A DNA stretch of 64,000 nucleotides, from the NCBI GenBank assembly GCA_902580115.1, contig CACHJN010000003.1, positions 43,685 to 107,684 of the forward strand, read 5' to 3'. Within the stretch, counting starts at the first letter, position 1. The number at the start of each line of letters is the position of its first letter. Of the stretch, positions 1-10,746 are shown piece after piece. This DNA is from an uncultured Pelagibacteraceae bacterium (GTDB lineage: Bacteria; Pseudomonadota; Alphaproteobacteria; Pelagibacterales; Pelagibacteraceae). The notes beneath the pieces were generated by a model, which was given only the letters and a program-made list of their open reading frames with translations, was not told where the DNA came from and ran no database searches. A program made the position numbers and the translations under genes.

Positions 1-85
1 CATTAAATGGGCTCTTAGGTCTTCCCCAAAGATTCGCTTTCAATCTTCTATCAACTTTATGTTTTGATTTTAATCTTTTTGTCAT
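1..85 (-). CDS. rpsD: 30S ribosomal protein S4, N-terminal fragment (runs off the left edge)
   Basis: Minus strand from ATG at 85 reads [28 protein letters not shown], the S4 N-terminus; not in the ORF track because truncated. Confidence 0.88.
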   Translation of the reverse strand, partial: MTKRLKSKHKVDRRLKANLWGRPKSPFN

Positions 86-123
86 TATTTGATCACGGGT
101 TTACAAGGTTTAGGGGGTAAATG

Positions 124-852
124 TCAATTGAGCTTTTTTTTATTTTTACTCAAAGAGCCAATTAAACTGCCTAAAATCCTTAGTTCTTTGTCGTCTGGCT
201 CCATCCTATAAAATAAATTGTTTATATTTTTTATCATTGAGCTTCTTTTTTCAGGAGGTTTAAAAAAGTTTTTCTGTTCAAGTTTAGTAACAAGTAACTT
301 AATTATTTGAGATAACTTACCCTTTTGACCTATATTTTTATTAAAAAGCAGTTGTTTAGTGAGTTTAAAATTATTTAATTTAAATATTTCATAGCAAACC
401 AGTGATACTGAATGAGAAAGGTTCATTGATTTAAATTTTGGTGATGATGGTATTTGAACTACATAGTTTGCATAAGATAAATCTAGATTCGATAAACCTG
501 ATGCCTCTGGACCAAACATTAAACCAATTTTTTTTTGTTTAAATTTTCTTGTGATATTAAGAAATTTACTCAAACTGATATGTTTTTTATTAATATCTCT
601 TTTCCTAGCACTGAATGAAAAAATTATATCAAAATTTTGAATAGCTGAGTTAGTACTATCGAATACCCTTGTTTTATTTAAAATATCGAAAGCGCCAACA
701 GAAGTTGCCTTGGCTTTTATATTGGGCCAACCATGCTTTGGGTTAGTAATAATTAAATTTTTAAATCCAAAGTTTTTTAATGATCGTGCAGACGCTCCGA
801 TGTTTTCACCAAGCTGTGGTTTAATTAAAATAAAACCATATTTATTTTTCAT
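124..852 (-). CDS. SpoU/TrmH-family RNA methyltransferase, TrmJ-like
   Basis: Motifs NIGASARSLKNFG, FGPEASGLSN, PSSPKFKSMNLSHSVSLVCYE typical of SPOUT TrmJ. Confidence 0.85.
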   Translation of the reverse strand: MKNKYGFILIKPQLGENIGASARSLKNFGFKNLIITNPKHGWPNIKAKATSVGAFDILNKTRVFDSTNSAIQNFDIIFSFSARKRDINKKHISLSKFLNITRKFKQKKIGLMFGPEASGLSNLDLSYANYVVQIPSSPKFKSMNLSHSVSLVCYEIFKLNNFKLTKQLLFNKNIGQKGKLSQIIKLLVTKLEQKNFFKPPEKRSSMIKNINNLFYRMEPDDKELRILGSLIGSLSKNKKKLN

Positions 853-2446
853 GAATATTTGCTGGTGCCTTTTCCTTGAACAATTTGTATTCCAAACTAT
901 CTATTAATGCTTTAAATGAAGCTTCAATAATATTTTGAGAAACACCAATTGTAAACCAGCTTTTCCCAGTTTTATCAGTGCTTTCAATAGAAACTCTTGT
1001 GGTTGCTCCTGTACCAGTATTTAAAATCCTAACTTTGTAATCTAAAAGCTTAAGATCAGAAAAATATTTGTAATATTTTTCAACTTTTTTAAAATTAGAT
1101 CTAATTGCATTATCCAGAGCATTCACGGGTCCATTTCCTTCACCCTGACAATGGATTTCCTTACCATCAATTATAAAAGTAACCTCTGCAGTTGTTTTTA
1201 ATTCATTGTCTTTTTTTACATTCACATTATAGTTTTTAACTTTTAAATATTCTGGAAGTTTCCCTAATAGTTTATTGGCCAAAAGTTCAAAAGATGCATC
1301 AGCGCCATCATACGAATAACCAGTAAACTCTCTTTCTTTAACTTCATTTAAAATTTTTTGAACATTGGTGTCTTGTGAATCTATTTTTATTCCATAATTT
1401 TCAAGTCTAGATATTATATTCGATCTTCCAGCTTGATTAGAAACAATAATATTTCTGTGATTACCAACTTCTTTTGGATCTATATGTTCGTAGGTTTTTG
1501 GATCTTTTTTTACTGCAGAAACATGTAATCCTCCTTTATGAGAAAACGCAGATCCACCAACATAAGCCATACTTTTATTAGGTTTTTTATTAAGGACTTC
1601 ATCTAAAAACCTAGAGCATTCAGTTAATGATGAAAGTTTCTTTTTGTTTATATTTAAATCAAATTTGTCACTAAAAGTTTTTTTTAAAAAAAGTGTCGGA
1701 ATAATAGACATTAAGTTTGCATTTCCACATCTTTCTCCTAAACCATTAATAGTTCCTTGTATTTGTCTAGCTCCAGCTAGCACAGCTGTTAAAGAGTTAC
1801 TTACAGCATTTTCAGTATCGTTATGAGCGTGAATACCTAAATTTTTTCCTGGAATTACTTTGGTAACACTGTTTATTATTTCTCCAACCTCATTTGGTAA
1901 GGTTCCACCATTTGTATCACATAAAACTACCCATCTAGCTCCCTCATCATAAGCTTGTTTTAAACAATCAAGTGCGTAATTAGGATTATTTTTATACCCG
2001 TCAAAGAAATGTTCAGCGTCAAAAAGGAATTCTTTATTATTTTTTACAAAATGTTTAGCTGTCTCTTTTATGTTTCTTAAATTATCTTCGTTTTTTATAC
2101 CTAAAGCAGTTTTGACATGAAAATCCCATGTTTTTCCAACAACGCAAACTGTTTTACAATCAGCGTTAATTAAAGGAGATAAATTTGGATCATTATCTGC
2201 ACTAACTCCATTCTTCTTTGTCATCCCAAATGCTGTAAATTTTGAGTTTCCAAGATTAGGGGATTTATCAAAAAATTCATTATCTATAGGATTTGCACCT
2301 GGCCAACCACCTTCTATGTAATCAACTCCTATATTAGATAGAATTTTTGCAATCTTATTCTTGTCTTCAACTGAAAAATCAACCCCCTCAGTCTGTGCGC
2401 CGTCTCTTAAAGTCGTATCAAAAATGTATATTTTTTCTTTGCTCAT
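842..2446 (-). CDS. cimA: (R)-citramalate synthase (LeuA/CimA family)
   Basis: FDTTLRDGAQTEGVDFSVEDK, GIHAHNDTENAVSNSL, C-terminal LeuA dimer/regulatory domain. Confidence 0.85.
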   Translation of the reverse strand: MSKEKIYIFDTTLRDGAQTEGVDFSVEDKNKIAKILSNIGVDYIEGGWPGANPIDNEFFDKSPNLGNSKFTAFGMTKKNGVSADNDPNLSPLINADCKTVCVVGKTWDFHVKTALGIKNEDNLRNIKETAKHFVKNNKEFLFDAEHFFDGYKNNPNYALDCLKQAYDEGARWVVLCDTNGGTLPNEVGEIINSVTKVIPGKNLGIHAHNDTENAVSNSLTAVLAGARQIQGTINGLGERCGNANLMSIIPTLFLKKTFSDKFDLNINKKKLSSLTECSRFLDEVLNKKPNKSMAYVGGSAFSHKGGLHVSAVKKDPKTYEHIDPKEVGNHRNIIVSNQAGRSNIISRLENYGIKIDSQDTNVQKILNEVKEREFTGYSYDGADASFELLANKLLGKLPEYLKVKNYNVNVKKDNELKTTAEVTFIIDGKEIHCQGEGNGPVNALDNAIRSNFKKVEKYYKYFSDLKLLDYKVRILNTGTGATTRVSIESTDKTGKSWFTIGVSQNIIEASFKALIDSLEYKLFKEKAPANIHEK

Positions 2447-3795
2447 TTATAGTTCCAAGTCGTTTTACCTTTTTCATCTTTTATATCAACACCTTCTTTG
2501 TTTAAATCATCTCTTATTTTATCAGCGAGTTTATAATTGCCGGTTTTTTTTGCTTCCTCACGATCTTTAATTCTGCTTAATATATTGTCTTCAGAGATTT
2601 TAGCTTTACTTTTTTTGTACTCAGCTCTTTTTTCTGCACTTTCATTAAATAAGCCAATTAAACGACATGCCTTGTTAAATTCTTTTTTTTTATCTTTGTC
2701 TCCATTTTGTGATTGTTGAAACAACTTATGCAACTTAGAAATATATAGGGGAGTATTCATGTCATCTAATAAATCATTAAAGCACTCAGGTGTTTTTTCA
2801 CTTACTTCAGAGGAGTACATTGAATACCATTTATCTAAAGTTTTTGATTGTTCTGTAAGTAATTCGTTATTCCAATCCAATGGTTGTTTATATTGAGCAC
2901 TTAATAAAGATAAACGAACCACCTGCCCTGAATATTTTTTGGTTGCATCTTCTATTGTTGTTATATTGCCAAGTGATTTTGACATTTTTTCTTTATTCAT
3001 GGTTACAAAACCGTTGTGTACCCAATAGTTAGCAAATTTGTCTGTTCCATTATAAACACACGATTGAGCAATCTCATTTTCATGATGCGGAAAAATTAAA
3101 TCTAATCCTCCGCCATGTATATCAAAATTTTTACCTAAATATTTTTCACTCATTACTGAACACTCTAAATGCCATCCTGGTCTACCTCTTCCCCATGGCG
3201 AGTCCCAACCAGGATCATTATTATCTGAAGGTTTCCAAAGAACAAAATCTAAAGGATCATTTTTTAATTTAGATACTTCAACTCTCGCACCAGCTTTAAG
3301 ATCATCTGGATTTTTATTTGAAAGCTCACCATATTTTTTAAATGCACTTACTCTAAAAAAAACATGCCCCTCTTTTTCATAAGCAGCATTTTTTTTAATT
3401 AGTTTTTTTGTCATATTTATCATACCTTCAACATGATCAGTTGCTCTTGGTTCTTTAGTTGGATTTAAACAAAATAAAATTTTACAATCACTGTGAAATT
3501 TTTCTGTTACTGATTTAGTCAAATCTGAAATATCAATTTTTTTGATTTTTGAAGCTTCAATAATTTTATCATCTATATCTGTTATATTTCTTACATATGT
3601 AACTTTTTTCTTTCCATAAAGTTCAATGAGTATTCTAAAAAGAAGATCAAACACCACTAGAGCACGAGCATTTCCAACATGAGGATTGTCATAAACAGTT
3701 GGTCCACAAGCATATAAGGAAACTTTATCTTTAATTATTGGATTGAAAATTTCTTTTTTATTTGTAAGTGAATTGGTTAATTGTAAGTTATTCAT
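2443..3795 (-). CDS. cysS: cysteinyl-tRNA synthetase
   Basis: YACGPTVYDNPHVGNAR, GGGLDLIFPHHENEIAQS, KMSKSLGN. Confidence 0.95.
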   Translation of the reverse strand: MNNLQLTNSLTNKKEIFNPIIKDKVSLYACGPTVYDNPHVGNARALVVFDLLFRILIELYGKKKVTYVRNITDIDDKIIEASKIKKIDISDLTKSVTEKFHSDCKILFCLNPTKEPRATDHVEGMINMTKKLIKKNAAYEKEGHVFFRVSAFKKYGELSNKNPDDLKAGARVEVSKLKNDPLDFVLWKPSDNNDPGWDSPWGRGRPGWHLECSVMSEKYLGKNFDIHGGGLDLIFPHHENEIAQSCVYNGTDKFANYWVHNGFVTMNKEKMSKSLGNITTIEDATKKYSGQVVRLSLLSAQYKQPLDWNNELLTEQSKTLDKWYSMYSSEVSEKTPECFNDLLDDMNTPLYISKLHKLFQQSQNGDKDKKKEFNKACRLIGLFNESAEKRAEYKKSKAKISEDNILSRIKDREEAKKTGNYKLADKIRDDLNKEGVDIKDEKGKTTWNYK

Positions 3796-4525
3796 TGAAT
3801 TTGCAAACTGGTATAGGATTCATTTTGTGTAAGTTTTTTTCTCTTATCTTTAAATATTTCTGATAGTTAGGATCGTCTTTATTTTCCATAGCCTTTTCAA
3901 GATCTTCATAACTCATTCCTAATTGTTGGACATCGTTTCTTCCATCATCCCACAATCCATCTGTTGGTTGAGAATTTATAATTTCTTCTGGAACTCCAAG
4001 ATATTTACCTAATTCCCACACTTGAGTTTTTGTACAATCAGCTATTGGAGATATATCTACACCCCCATCACCATATTTAGTATAAAAGCCAACACCAAAG
4101 TCCTCAACTTTATTTCCTGTTCCAACTACAATACCAGAATTAGCAGCTGCCACCTGATAAAGGGTTGCCATTCTTAATCTGGCTCTTGAATTTGCAAATC
4201 CATGCTCATTATCAAAGTTGTTTAAAACTTGAGAAAAGGATCCAAATATTTTGTCCATTTCGATTAAGTGATGTTCAACATTTTTAAACTTATCTTTTAA
4301 CCATTTTGCATGTTTCAAGCTTAAATCATGTTGGGATTTTATTTGTTTAATTGGCATTGTTAACACAATTGTTTTTCTTCCTGTGTTTGCACAAAGTGTA
4401 CTAACTACGGAGGAGTCTATACCTCCTGAAATACCAACTACTAATGCTTTAGGATTAAACGATGTAGTTTCACAATAATTGTTGATCCAATCAGTGATAA
4501 TATTTGCTCTATTTTTTACTTCCAT
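3788..4525 (-). CDS. nadE: NAD+ synthase
   Basis: GISGGIDSSVV P-loop, GTGNKVEDFGVGFYTKYGDGGVDISPI. Confidence 0.9.
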   Translation of the reverse strand: MEVKNRANIITDWINNYCETTSFNPKALVVGISGGIDSSVVSTLCANTGRKTIVLTMPIKQIKSQHDLSLKHAKWLKDKFKNVEHHLIEMDKIFGSFSQVLNNFDNEHGFANSRARLRMATLYQVAAANSGIVVGTGNKVEDFGVGFYTKYGDGGVDISPIADCTKTQVWELGKYLGVPEEIINSQPTDGLWDDGRNDVQQLGMSYEDLEKAMENKDDPNYQKYLKIREKNLHKMNPIPVCKFNE

Positions 4526-4555
4526 AATTAATACACCTCCTCTTTTAAGGTGATG

Positions 4556-4584
4556 TCTTAATAATTACAATAATTATTAAGACG
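4556..4584 (-). terminator. Perfect 13-bp hairpin between DAHP synthase and nadE; no U-tract
   Basis: GTCTTAATAATTA-CAA-TAATTATTAAGAC, overlapping the DAHP synthase stop codon. Confidence 0.4.
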
Positions 4585-5959
4585 CGGCTTGAATAATTTT
4601 TTTTGAATATTTTGAGTTTTTCTTAATTTCCTCAGAAATTAGAAAAGCTAATTCTAACGCTTGATCAGCATTCAATCTTGGGTCGCAATGCGTTCTGTAT
4701 CTATTAGATAAGTCATTTTCAGATATTTTCTGTGCCCCGCCTGTGCATTCGGTCACATCCTGACCAGTCATTTCGACGTGTAATCCGCCAGCGTAACTTC
4801 CTTCAGATTGATGTACGCCGAAAAAGTTTTTTACCTCTTTTAAAACACTGTCAAAAGGTCTTGTCTTAAATCCTGTGGCTGCTTTGATTGTGTTACCGTG
4901 CATAGGATCACATGACCATATTACATTTAATCCCTCTTTTTTAATTACTTTAATTAGTTTAGGTAAATATTTTTCTACGTTGTCTGCTCCAAATCTTGAG
5001 ATCAAGGTCATTCTTCCTGGTTCATTATCTGGATTAAGAATATTACAAAGTTTTACAAGTTCCTCTGGCTTTAAAGTAGGACCACATTTTAAGCCTAAAG
5101 GATTTTTAATTCCTCTGCAAAATTCAACATGCGCTCCGTCTGGTTGTCTTGTTCTATCTCCTATCCACACAAAGTGCGCAGATGTATCGTGATACTCTCC
5201 AGTAGTTGAGTCTATTCTTGTCATGGCTTCTTCGAATGGTAGTAAAAGAGCTTCATGAGAAGTATAGAAATTAACAGTTCTTAATCTTCTATTATTATCA
5301 GAATTAATTCCACAAGCTTGCATAAAAGCTAAAGCATCACTAATTTTATCTTCAATCTCTTTGTATTTACCTTTAGTTTTGTCTTTTATAAATCCTAAAT
5401 TCCATAAATGAACTTGTCTTAAATCAGCAAAACCTCCTTGAGAAAAAGCTCTTAATAAGTTTAACGTTGATGCTGATTGTGAGTATGCTCTGAATAACCT
5501 TTTTGCATCTGGAACTCTAGTTTTTTCATTGAAATCTACTCCATTTATATTGTCGCCTAAATAGCTTGGTAACTCTTTCCCATCTTTTTTTTCTGTCGGG
5601 GCACTTCTTGGTTTAGAAAATTGTCCGGCTATTCTTCCAACTTTAACGACTGGTACTGAAGCTGAAGCTGTTAAAACTAGCGACATCTGTAAAATTACTT
5701 TGAAAGTATCTCTAATATTGTCAGGATGGAATTCTGCAAAACTTTCTGCACAATCTCCACCTTGAAGAAGAAAGGCTTTGCCTTCAACTACTTCTGCTAA
5801 TGCTTTTTTTAAAGATCTTGTTTCTCCAGCAAAAACTAGTGGCGGATACTTTTGTATTTTACTTAAAACTAAATCCAGCTCTTTCTTATCTACATAAGCA
5901 GGTAGATGTTTTGCAGGAAATTTGCTCCAGCTATTTAATGTCCATTTTTTCATATTCAA
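4577..5959 (-). CDS. class II 3-deoxy-7-phosphoheptulonate (DAHP) synthase
   Basis: [48 protein letters not shown]. Confidence 0.93.
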   Translation of the reverse strand: MNMKKWTLNSWSKFPAKHLPAYVDKKELDLVLSKIQKYPPLVFAGETRSLKKALAEVVEGKAFLLQGGDCAESFAEFHPDNIRDTFKVILQMSLVLTASASVPVVKVGRIAGQFSKPRSAPTEKKDGKELPSYLGDNINGVDFNEKTRVPDAKRLFRAYSQSASTLNLLRAFSQGGFADLRQVHLWNLGFIKDKTKGKYKEIEDKISDALAFMQACGINSDNNRRLRTVNFYTSHEALLLPFEEAMTRIDSTTGEYHDTSAHFVWIGDRTRQPDGAHVEFCRGIKNPLGLKCGPTLKPEELVKLCNILNPDNEPGRMTLISRFGADNVEKYLPKLIKVIKKEGLNVIWSCDPMHGNTIKAATGFKTRPFDSVLKEVKNFFGVHQSEGSYAGGLHVEMTGQDVTECTGGAQKISENDLSNRYRTHCDPRLNADQALELAFLISEEIKKNSKYSKKIIQAAS

Positions 5960-6016
5960 CCTGTGATATGTATATAGAGTATAGAGATTAAATTTCCAAT
6001 AGTTAAATTAGAAAAT

Positions 6017-7834
6017 TTACTCAACAGTTACAGATTTAGCCAAGTTTCTTGGTTTATCTATATCGCATTTTTTTAGTAAAGCCACATGATAAGCTAATAA
6101 TTGAAGTGGTATGGTTAATAAAAAAGGATTTAGAAGTTCGTCAATAAAAGGCATTTCAATTTTAAATCTTATATTTTCATTTATTACTTCATCATGTTTA
6201 TCTGATATTAATAAAACCTTTCCTCCTCTTGCTATAACTTCTTGCATATTAGAAATAGTTTTTTCAAAATATTTATCTTTTGGAGCCAAAATAATTACAG
6301 GTAAACCATCTTCGATCAAAGCTAGTGGACCATGTTTCATTTCACCAGCAGGGTAACCTTCAGCGTGAAGATAAGATAATTCTTTCAATTTTAATGCTCC
6401 TTCTAATGCTATAGGGAACGATGACCCTCTCCCTAAAAACATTGATCCTTTGGCTGATAAAAAGTCTTTAGCAAATATTTGAATTAATTCTTCGGTCTTT
6501 AATGAATTCTCAATTCCTTGGGGTAGATTTTTAAGATTTTTAATTTTTTCAATATAATTTTTATTATCAATATTCCCTCTTATTTTAGATATCTTTAAAC
6601 TCATTATATACAAAACTAACATTTGACCTATAAAAGCTTTTGTAGATGCTACGCCTATTTCTGGGCCCGCATGAATAGGGACAACCCAATCAGAATTCCT
6701 AGCTATTGAGCTTTCTACTACATTAATAACAGAACAAGTTTTCATTTTATTTTTTTTAGCTATTTCTAAAGCTGCTGCTGTATCTGCTGTTTCTCCAGAC
6801 TGAGATACAAATATATATAAAGTATTAGGGTTAAATCTTATCTTTCTATATCTAAATTCTGAAGCTACCTCAGTTTCTACGTTTAAATCTGTTAATTCTT
6901 CTATCCAATATTTAGCAACTTGGCATGAATGATAAGCAGTACCACATCCAACAAGGAATATTTTATTAATTTTTTTTGGATCAACAGGAAAATCATAAAG
7001 ATTTATATCATTTCTTATCTTGTCTATGTATTCGTTCAAACAATTTTTAATAGTAGTTGGTTGCTCAAATATTTCTTTAGACATAAAATTTTTATAATCA
7101 CCTAACTTTGCTTCATTTTTGTCTTCAGATAAAACTAATATTTTTTTATTAATTTTATTTTTAGAAATATCAAAAAATTCAACACTATCTTTTGTTATCT
7201 TGCATATTTCTCCGTCATCCAAATAAGAAATTTTATTTGTCATAGCTTTAAGTGCGTATGAGTCGGAACCTAAATAATTTTCATTATTTGAGTATCCAAC
7301 AGCAAGTGGGCTGCCTCGTCTAGCTCCAATAATAATATCAGATTGATCTTTAAATAATATCCCTAGCGCAAAACTTCCTTCAAGATATTCTAAAGATTTT
7401 AATACTGCATCAATTGGATTTGAGTCTTTTAAATATTTCGTTATCAATAATGTTATAACTTCAGTATCAGTTTGAGATTTAAATTTGTATCCTTCTTTTT
7501 CCAGTTTCTTTTTTAGAGAATTAGAATTTTCAATTATTCCATTATGAACAACCGAAACTATTTCAGAAGAATGTGGGTGAGCATTGACTTCGTTAGGTAT
7601 GCCGTGAGTAGCCCATCTTACGTGGCCAATTCCTATATTGCCTTGAGCTGGAGAATTAAATAATATTTTTTCAAGCTCTTCAACTCTTCCAGAGCATTTT
7701 TTTTCATTAAGATTTTTTTTAGAGATTGTCGCAATACCAGCGGAGTCATATCCTCTATATTCCAATCTTTTTAAAGAATTAATAATATTTGAAGTAACAG
7801 ACTTATTGCTCGCAATACCAATTATCCCGCACAT
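6017..7834 (-). CDS. glmS: glutamine-fructose-6-phosphate aminotransferase (isomerizing)
   Basis: MCGIIGIAS N-terminus, VGCGTAYHSC, SIS domains, C-terminal KPRNLAKSVTVE. Confidence 0.95.
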   Translation of the reverse strand: MCGIIGIASNKSVTSNIINSLKRLEYRGYDSAGIATISKKNLNEKKCSGRVEELEKILFNSPAQGNIGIGHVRWATHGIPNEVNAHPHSSEIVSVVHNGIIENSNSLKKKLEKEGYKFKSQTDTEVITLLITKYLKDSNPIDAVLKSLEYLEGSFALGILFKDQSDIIIGARRGSPLAVGYSNNENYLGSDSYALKAMTNKISYLDDGEICKITKDSVEFFDISKNKINKKILVLSEDKNEAKLGDYKNFMSKEIFEQPTTIKNCLNEYIDKIRNDINLYDFPVDPKKINKIFLVGCGTAYHSCQVAKYWIEELTDLNVETEVASEFRYRKIRFNPNTLYIFVSQSGETADTAAALEIAKKNKMKTCSVINVVESSIARNSDWVVPIHAGPEIGVASTKAFIGQMLVLYIMSLKISKIRGNIDNKNYIEKIKNLKNLPQGIENSLKTEELIQIFAKDFLSAKGSMFLGRGSSFPIALEGALKLKELSYLHAEGYPAGEMKHGPLALIEDGLPVIILAPKDKYFEKTISNMQEVIARGGKVLLISDKHDEVINENIRFKIEMPFIDELLNPFLLTIPLQLLAYHVALLKKCDIDKPRNLAKSVTVE

Positions 7835-8479
7835 TATTTTTTTTTCCTTTTGTAATTTTTTTTATTAATTTGTGGTGATCTTGTCAAAGCCAGTGAATTT
7901 TTTGTAATATTTTTAGTAATTACAGAACCAGCGCCTACTACAGAATTTTCTTCGATTACTAATGGTGCCACTAAAGAAGAGTTAGAACCTACAAACACAT
8001 TTTTTTTGATTTTAGTTTTGTTTTTTTTAATTCCATCATAATTACATGTGATAGTTCCTGCTCCGATATTGCTATTTTCCCCAACTTCTGTATCACCTAC
8101 ATAGGATAAATGATTTACTTTGCTTTTAGATTTAATTTTAGAGTTTTTTGTTTCCACAAAATTACCTATCTTCGAACCTGGTAAAAAATGTGATCCAGGT
8201 CTTATTCTAGCATAAGGTCCTACAGTAACATTTCTTTCCAACTTAGCCCCCTCCAAATGGGAAAAAGATTTGATGGTAACATTATTTCCAATTTTCACTT
8301 TTGATCCAATAACAACATATGGTTCAATTTTAACGTTTTTGCCAAATGTCGTATCTTTGGAAAGGAAAATTGTTTCTGGTGCAATTAACTCTACACCTTT
8401 GTTAAGGGCTTTTATTCTTAAATTATCTTGTTCAGATCTAAGTTTAATTGCTTTTTTTAAGTTTTAAATTTGTCTTCAT
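7834..8479 (-). CDS. glmU: GlmU C-terminal left-handed beta-helix acetyltransferase domain only; apparent frameshift near the 5' end
   Basis: KIGNFVETKNSKI, HLSYVGDTEVGENSNIGAGTITCNYDG; in-frame coding continues upstream of the annotated GTG (8298) as LKKAIKLRSEQDNLRIKALNKGVELIAPETIFLSKDTTFGKNVKIEPYVVIGSK but without ATG/GTG/TTG. Confidence 0.75.
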
Positions 8480-8549
8480 AAAAAGTTCTCTTTACATTAG
8501 AAATGGATTATAAATAAGTCACAAAATATTTCTTTTTAAAACTTTAAAA

Positions 8550-9212
8550 ATGACTCAAAACCTAACCATTTTATTTGATCTAGACGGAACAATTGTTAAC
8601 ACTGCCCCAGATTTAATGTCTGCACATAACCACGTAATGAGAAAATTTGGTTTTGAAGAAAAAAAAATGGAAGATATAAAATCACTGGCTGGTAAAGGTG
8701 CATGGGTAATGATGCAAAGATCATTTAAAGAAGAAATTAAAAGTGAAGAAACTAAAAAAGCAATGACTAAAGAGTTTATTGATTTTTATTCTAAAAATAT
8801 TGATACGTACAGTAAGCCATTAAAAGGACTAGTTAAATTTTTAGATTGGGCAAAAAACAAAAATATCTCTATGGCCGTTTGTACAAATAAACAAGAGCGT
8901 TTAGCAATTGATTTATTGAAAAAATTAGATATTTACAAATATTTTGAATATGTTGCGGGGTCGGACACTTTTGCATTTAATAAACCTGATCCTAGACATT
9001 TAACAGATGTCGTTGAAATTATTGGTGGAGATTTAAATAAAACAATAATGATTGGTGACAGTGAAGTTGATGAGATGTCTGCTCACAATGCTAAATTACC
9101 TTTTATTTTAGTAAAAGATGGCTACACAGAAAAATCTGAAAATGAAATAAAGCATGACGCTTTAATTTCAGATTTTGTCGGTTTCGAAAAAGTCATAGAA
9201 AAATATTTATGA
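8550..9212 (+). CDS. HAD hydrolase, phosphoglycolate phosphatase-like
   Basis: FDLDGTIVNTAPDL, GDSEVDEMSAHNA. Confidence 0.82.
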   Translation: MTQNLTILFDLDGTIVNTAPDLMSAHNHVMRKFGFEEKKMEDIKSLAGKGAWVMMQRSFKEEIKSEETKKAMTKEFIDFYSKNIDTYSKPLKGLVKFLDWAKNKNISMAVCTNKQERLAIDLLKKLDIYKYFEYVAGSDTFAFNKPDPRHLTDVVEIIGGDLNKTIMIGDSEVDEMSAHNAKLPFILVKDGYTEKSENEIKHDALISDFVGFEKVIEKYL

Positions 9213-9808
9213 TAACTTTTGCCTTATTCTCGGCGTTAGCAACTTTTTATTTTACTATGTTTATAACCCCTGGTCCAAATAATGCTATGCTAACTGCCTC
9301 TGGATTAAAATTCGGTTTTTTTAGAACCTTGCCTCACGTAATAGGAATTCCACTTGGTCATATATTCCAAATAGGGTTGACTTGTTTTGGTTTAGCAAAT
9401 TTATTTTTAATTTATCCTCAGGTTCAATTTTACATGAAAATTTTATGTTTTTTATATTTACTTTACCTAGCTAAAACAATGATCGGTTCTTTTAGTATGA
9501 TTCAAAAAGAAACAGGTAGACCTCTAAAATTTTATGAAGCTTCTATTTTTCAATTTATAAATCCTAAAGCGTGGTCTATAGCTGTGACAGTAGCTTCAGG
9601 TTTTTTTCCTACCGAAGAAAATATTTTTATTGGTGTTGCATTTGTCACAATTACTGCGGCAGTAATATGCTTTCCATCAATATGTGTGTGGGCTTTATTT
9701 GGTAGCGGTTTAAGAAAATTTATTACCAATTTAAAAATCAAAAAAACAATCGAATATTTACTTGCAATATTGTTAGTTTTAACGGGCTTGTTTATTTTAC
9801 TTAAATAA
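9209..9808 (+). CDS. LysE-family translocator
   Basis: FITPGPNNAMLTASG, hydrophobic segments, FINPKAW. Confidence 0.85.
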   Translation: MITFALFSALATFYFTMFITPGPNNAMLTASGLKFGFFRTLPHVIGIPLGHIFQIGLTCFGLANLFLIYPQVQFYMKILCFLYLLYLAKTMIGSFSMIQKETGRPLKFYEASIFQFINPKAWSIAVTVASGFFPTEENIFIGVAFVTITAAVICFPSICVWALFGSGLRKFITNLKIKKTIEYLLAILLVLTGLFILLK

Positions 9809-9849
9809 TCTTTGATTTTTATACTCTGCTCTAATATAAATTTTGGCAA

Positions 9850-10746
9850 ATGCACTTTACAAAAAAAACAGTGGTAGAAAAAAGATCTGACTTAATAAAA
9901 AAATTACAATCACAAAAATTATTAAGGTTTCCTGGCGCTTACAATCCTTTATGTGCAAAATTAATTGCTGAAATTGGTTTTGATGGTGTCTACGTTTCTG
10001 GCGGAGTAATGTCAAATGACTTGGGATTGCCAGATATAGGTCTAACATCATTGGAGCAAGTTAGCTATAGAAGCAGTCAAATAGCGAGAGTTACAGATTT
10101 ACCTACGATAGTAGATATAGATACGGGTTTCGGTGATTGTAAAAAAACAATTGAAGTTTTTGAAAACAAAGGTTTAGCTGGTTGTCATCTTGAAGATCAA
10201 GTTGCTGAAAAAAGATGTGGTCATTTAGATAACAAAGAACTTATTTCAAAAGAGGAGATGATTAAAAAAATTCAAGAATGCGTCAAATCAAGAAAAGATA
10301 AGAATTTTTTAATAATTGCTAGAACAGATGCAAACACAGTAGAAGGACTAGATAAAACAATTGATAGAATAAAATCATATGAGAGCGCAGGTGCTGACAT
10401 GATATTCCCTGAGGCTTTAAAAGATGAGAGTGATTTTGAAAAGGTAAGAAAAAATACAAAAGGATTTTTATTAGCTAACATGACTGAGTTTGGTAAATCT
10501 AAACTTTTAGATAAAAAACAATTAGAAAATCTGGGTTATAATTTGGTAATTTATCCAGTAACAACTCAAAGATTGGCTATGAAAAGTGCTGAGGATGGAC
10601 TGAAATCTATTTTTAAAGACGGTCATCAGAATAATATCATTGACAAAATGCAGACTAGAAAAAGGTTGTATGAGCTTGTAGAATATGAGAAGTACAATAC
10701 GCCAGATAAAAAAATTACAGATTTTTCTACTGAGGGACACGAATAA
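9850..10746 (+). CDS. prpB: 2-methylisocitrate lyase (isocitrate lyase/PEP mutase family)
   Basis: PGAYNPLCAKLIAEIGFDGVYVSGG, DIDTGFGD, LEDQVAEKRCGHL; adjacent to prpC-like gene. Confidence 0.87.
   Translation: MHFTKKTVVEKRSDLIKKLQSQKLLRFPGAYNPLCAKLIAEIGFDGVYVSGGVMSNDLGLPDIGLTSLEQVSYRSSQIARVTDLPTIVDIDTGFGDCKKTIEVFENKGLAGCHLEDQVAEKRCGHLDNKELISKEEMIKKIQECVKSRKDKNFLIIARTDANTVEGLDKTIDRIKSYESAGADMIFPEALKDESDFEKVRKNTKGFLLANMTEFGKSKLLDKKQLENLGYNLVIYPVTTQRLAMKSAEDGLKSIFKDGHQNNIIDKMQTRKRLYELVEYEKYNTPDKKITDFSTEGHE

Noticed and set aside
710-907. Short ORFs antisense to annotated genes (e.g. 710-907, 1644-1826, 4875-5192, 56119-56532, 61334-61780)
   Set aside because: They lie fully or mostly opposite well-supported coding genes, have no recognisable domains, and are expected by chance from the opposite strand
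7834-8550. glmS ribozyme/riboswitch upstream of glmS
   Set aside because: glmS start directly follows the glmU stop with no leader; no ribozyme-like sequence
10522-10740. Antisense ORFs inside prpB (9857-10051, 10272-10481, 10522-10740)
   Set aside because: Shadow ORFs of a conserved enzyme; no independent coding evidence
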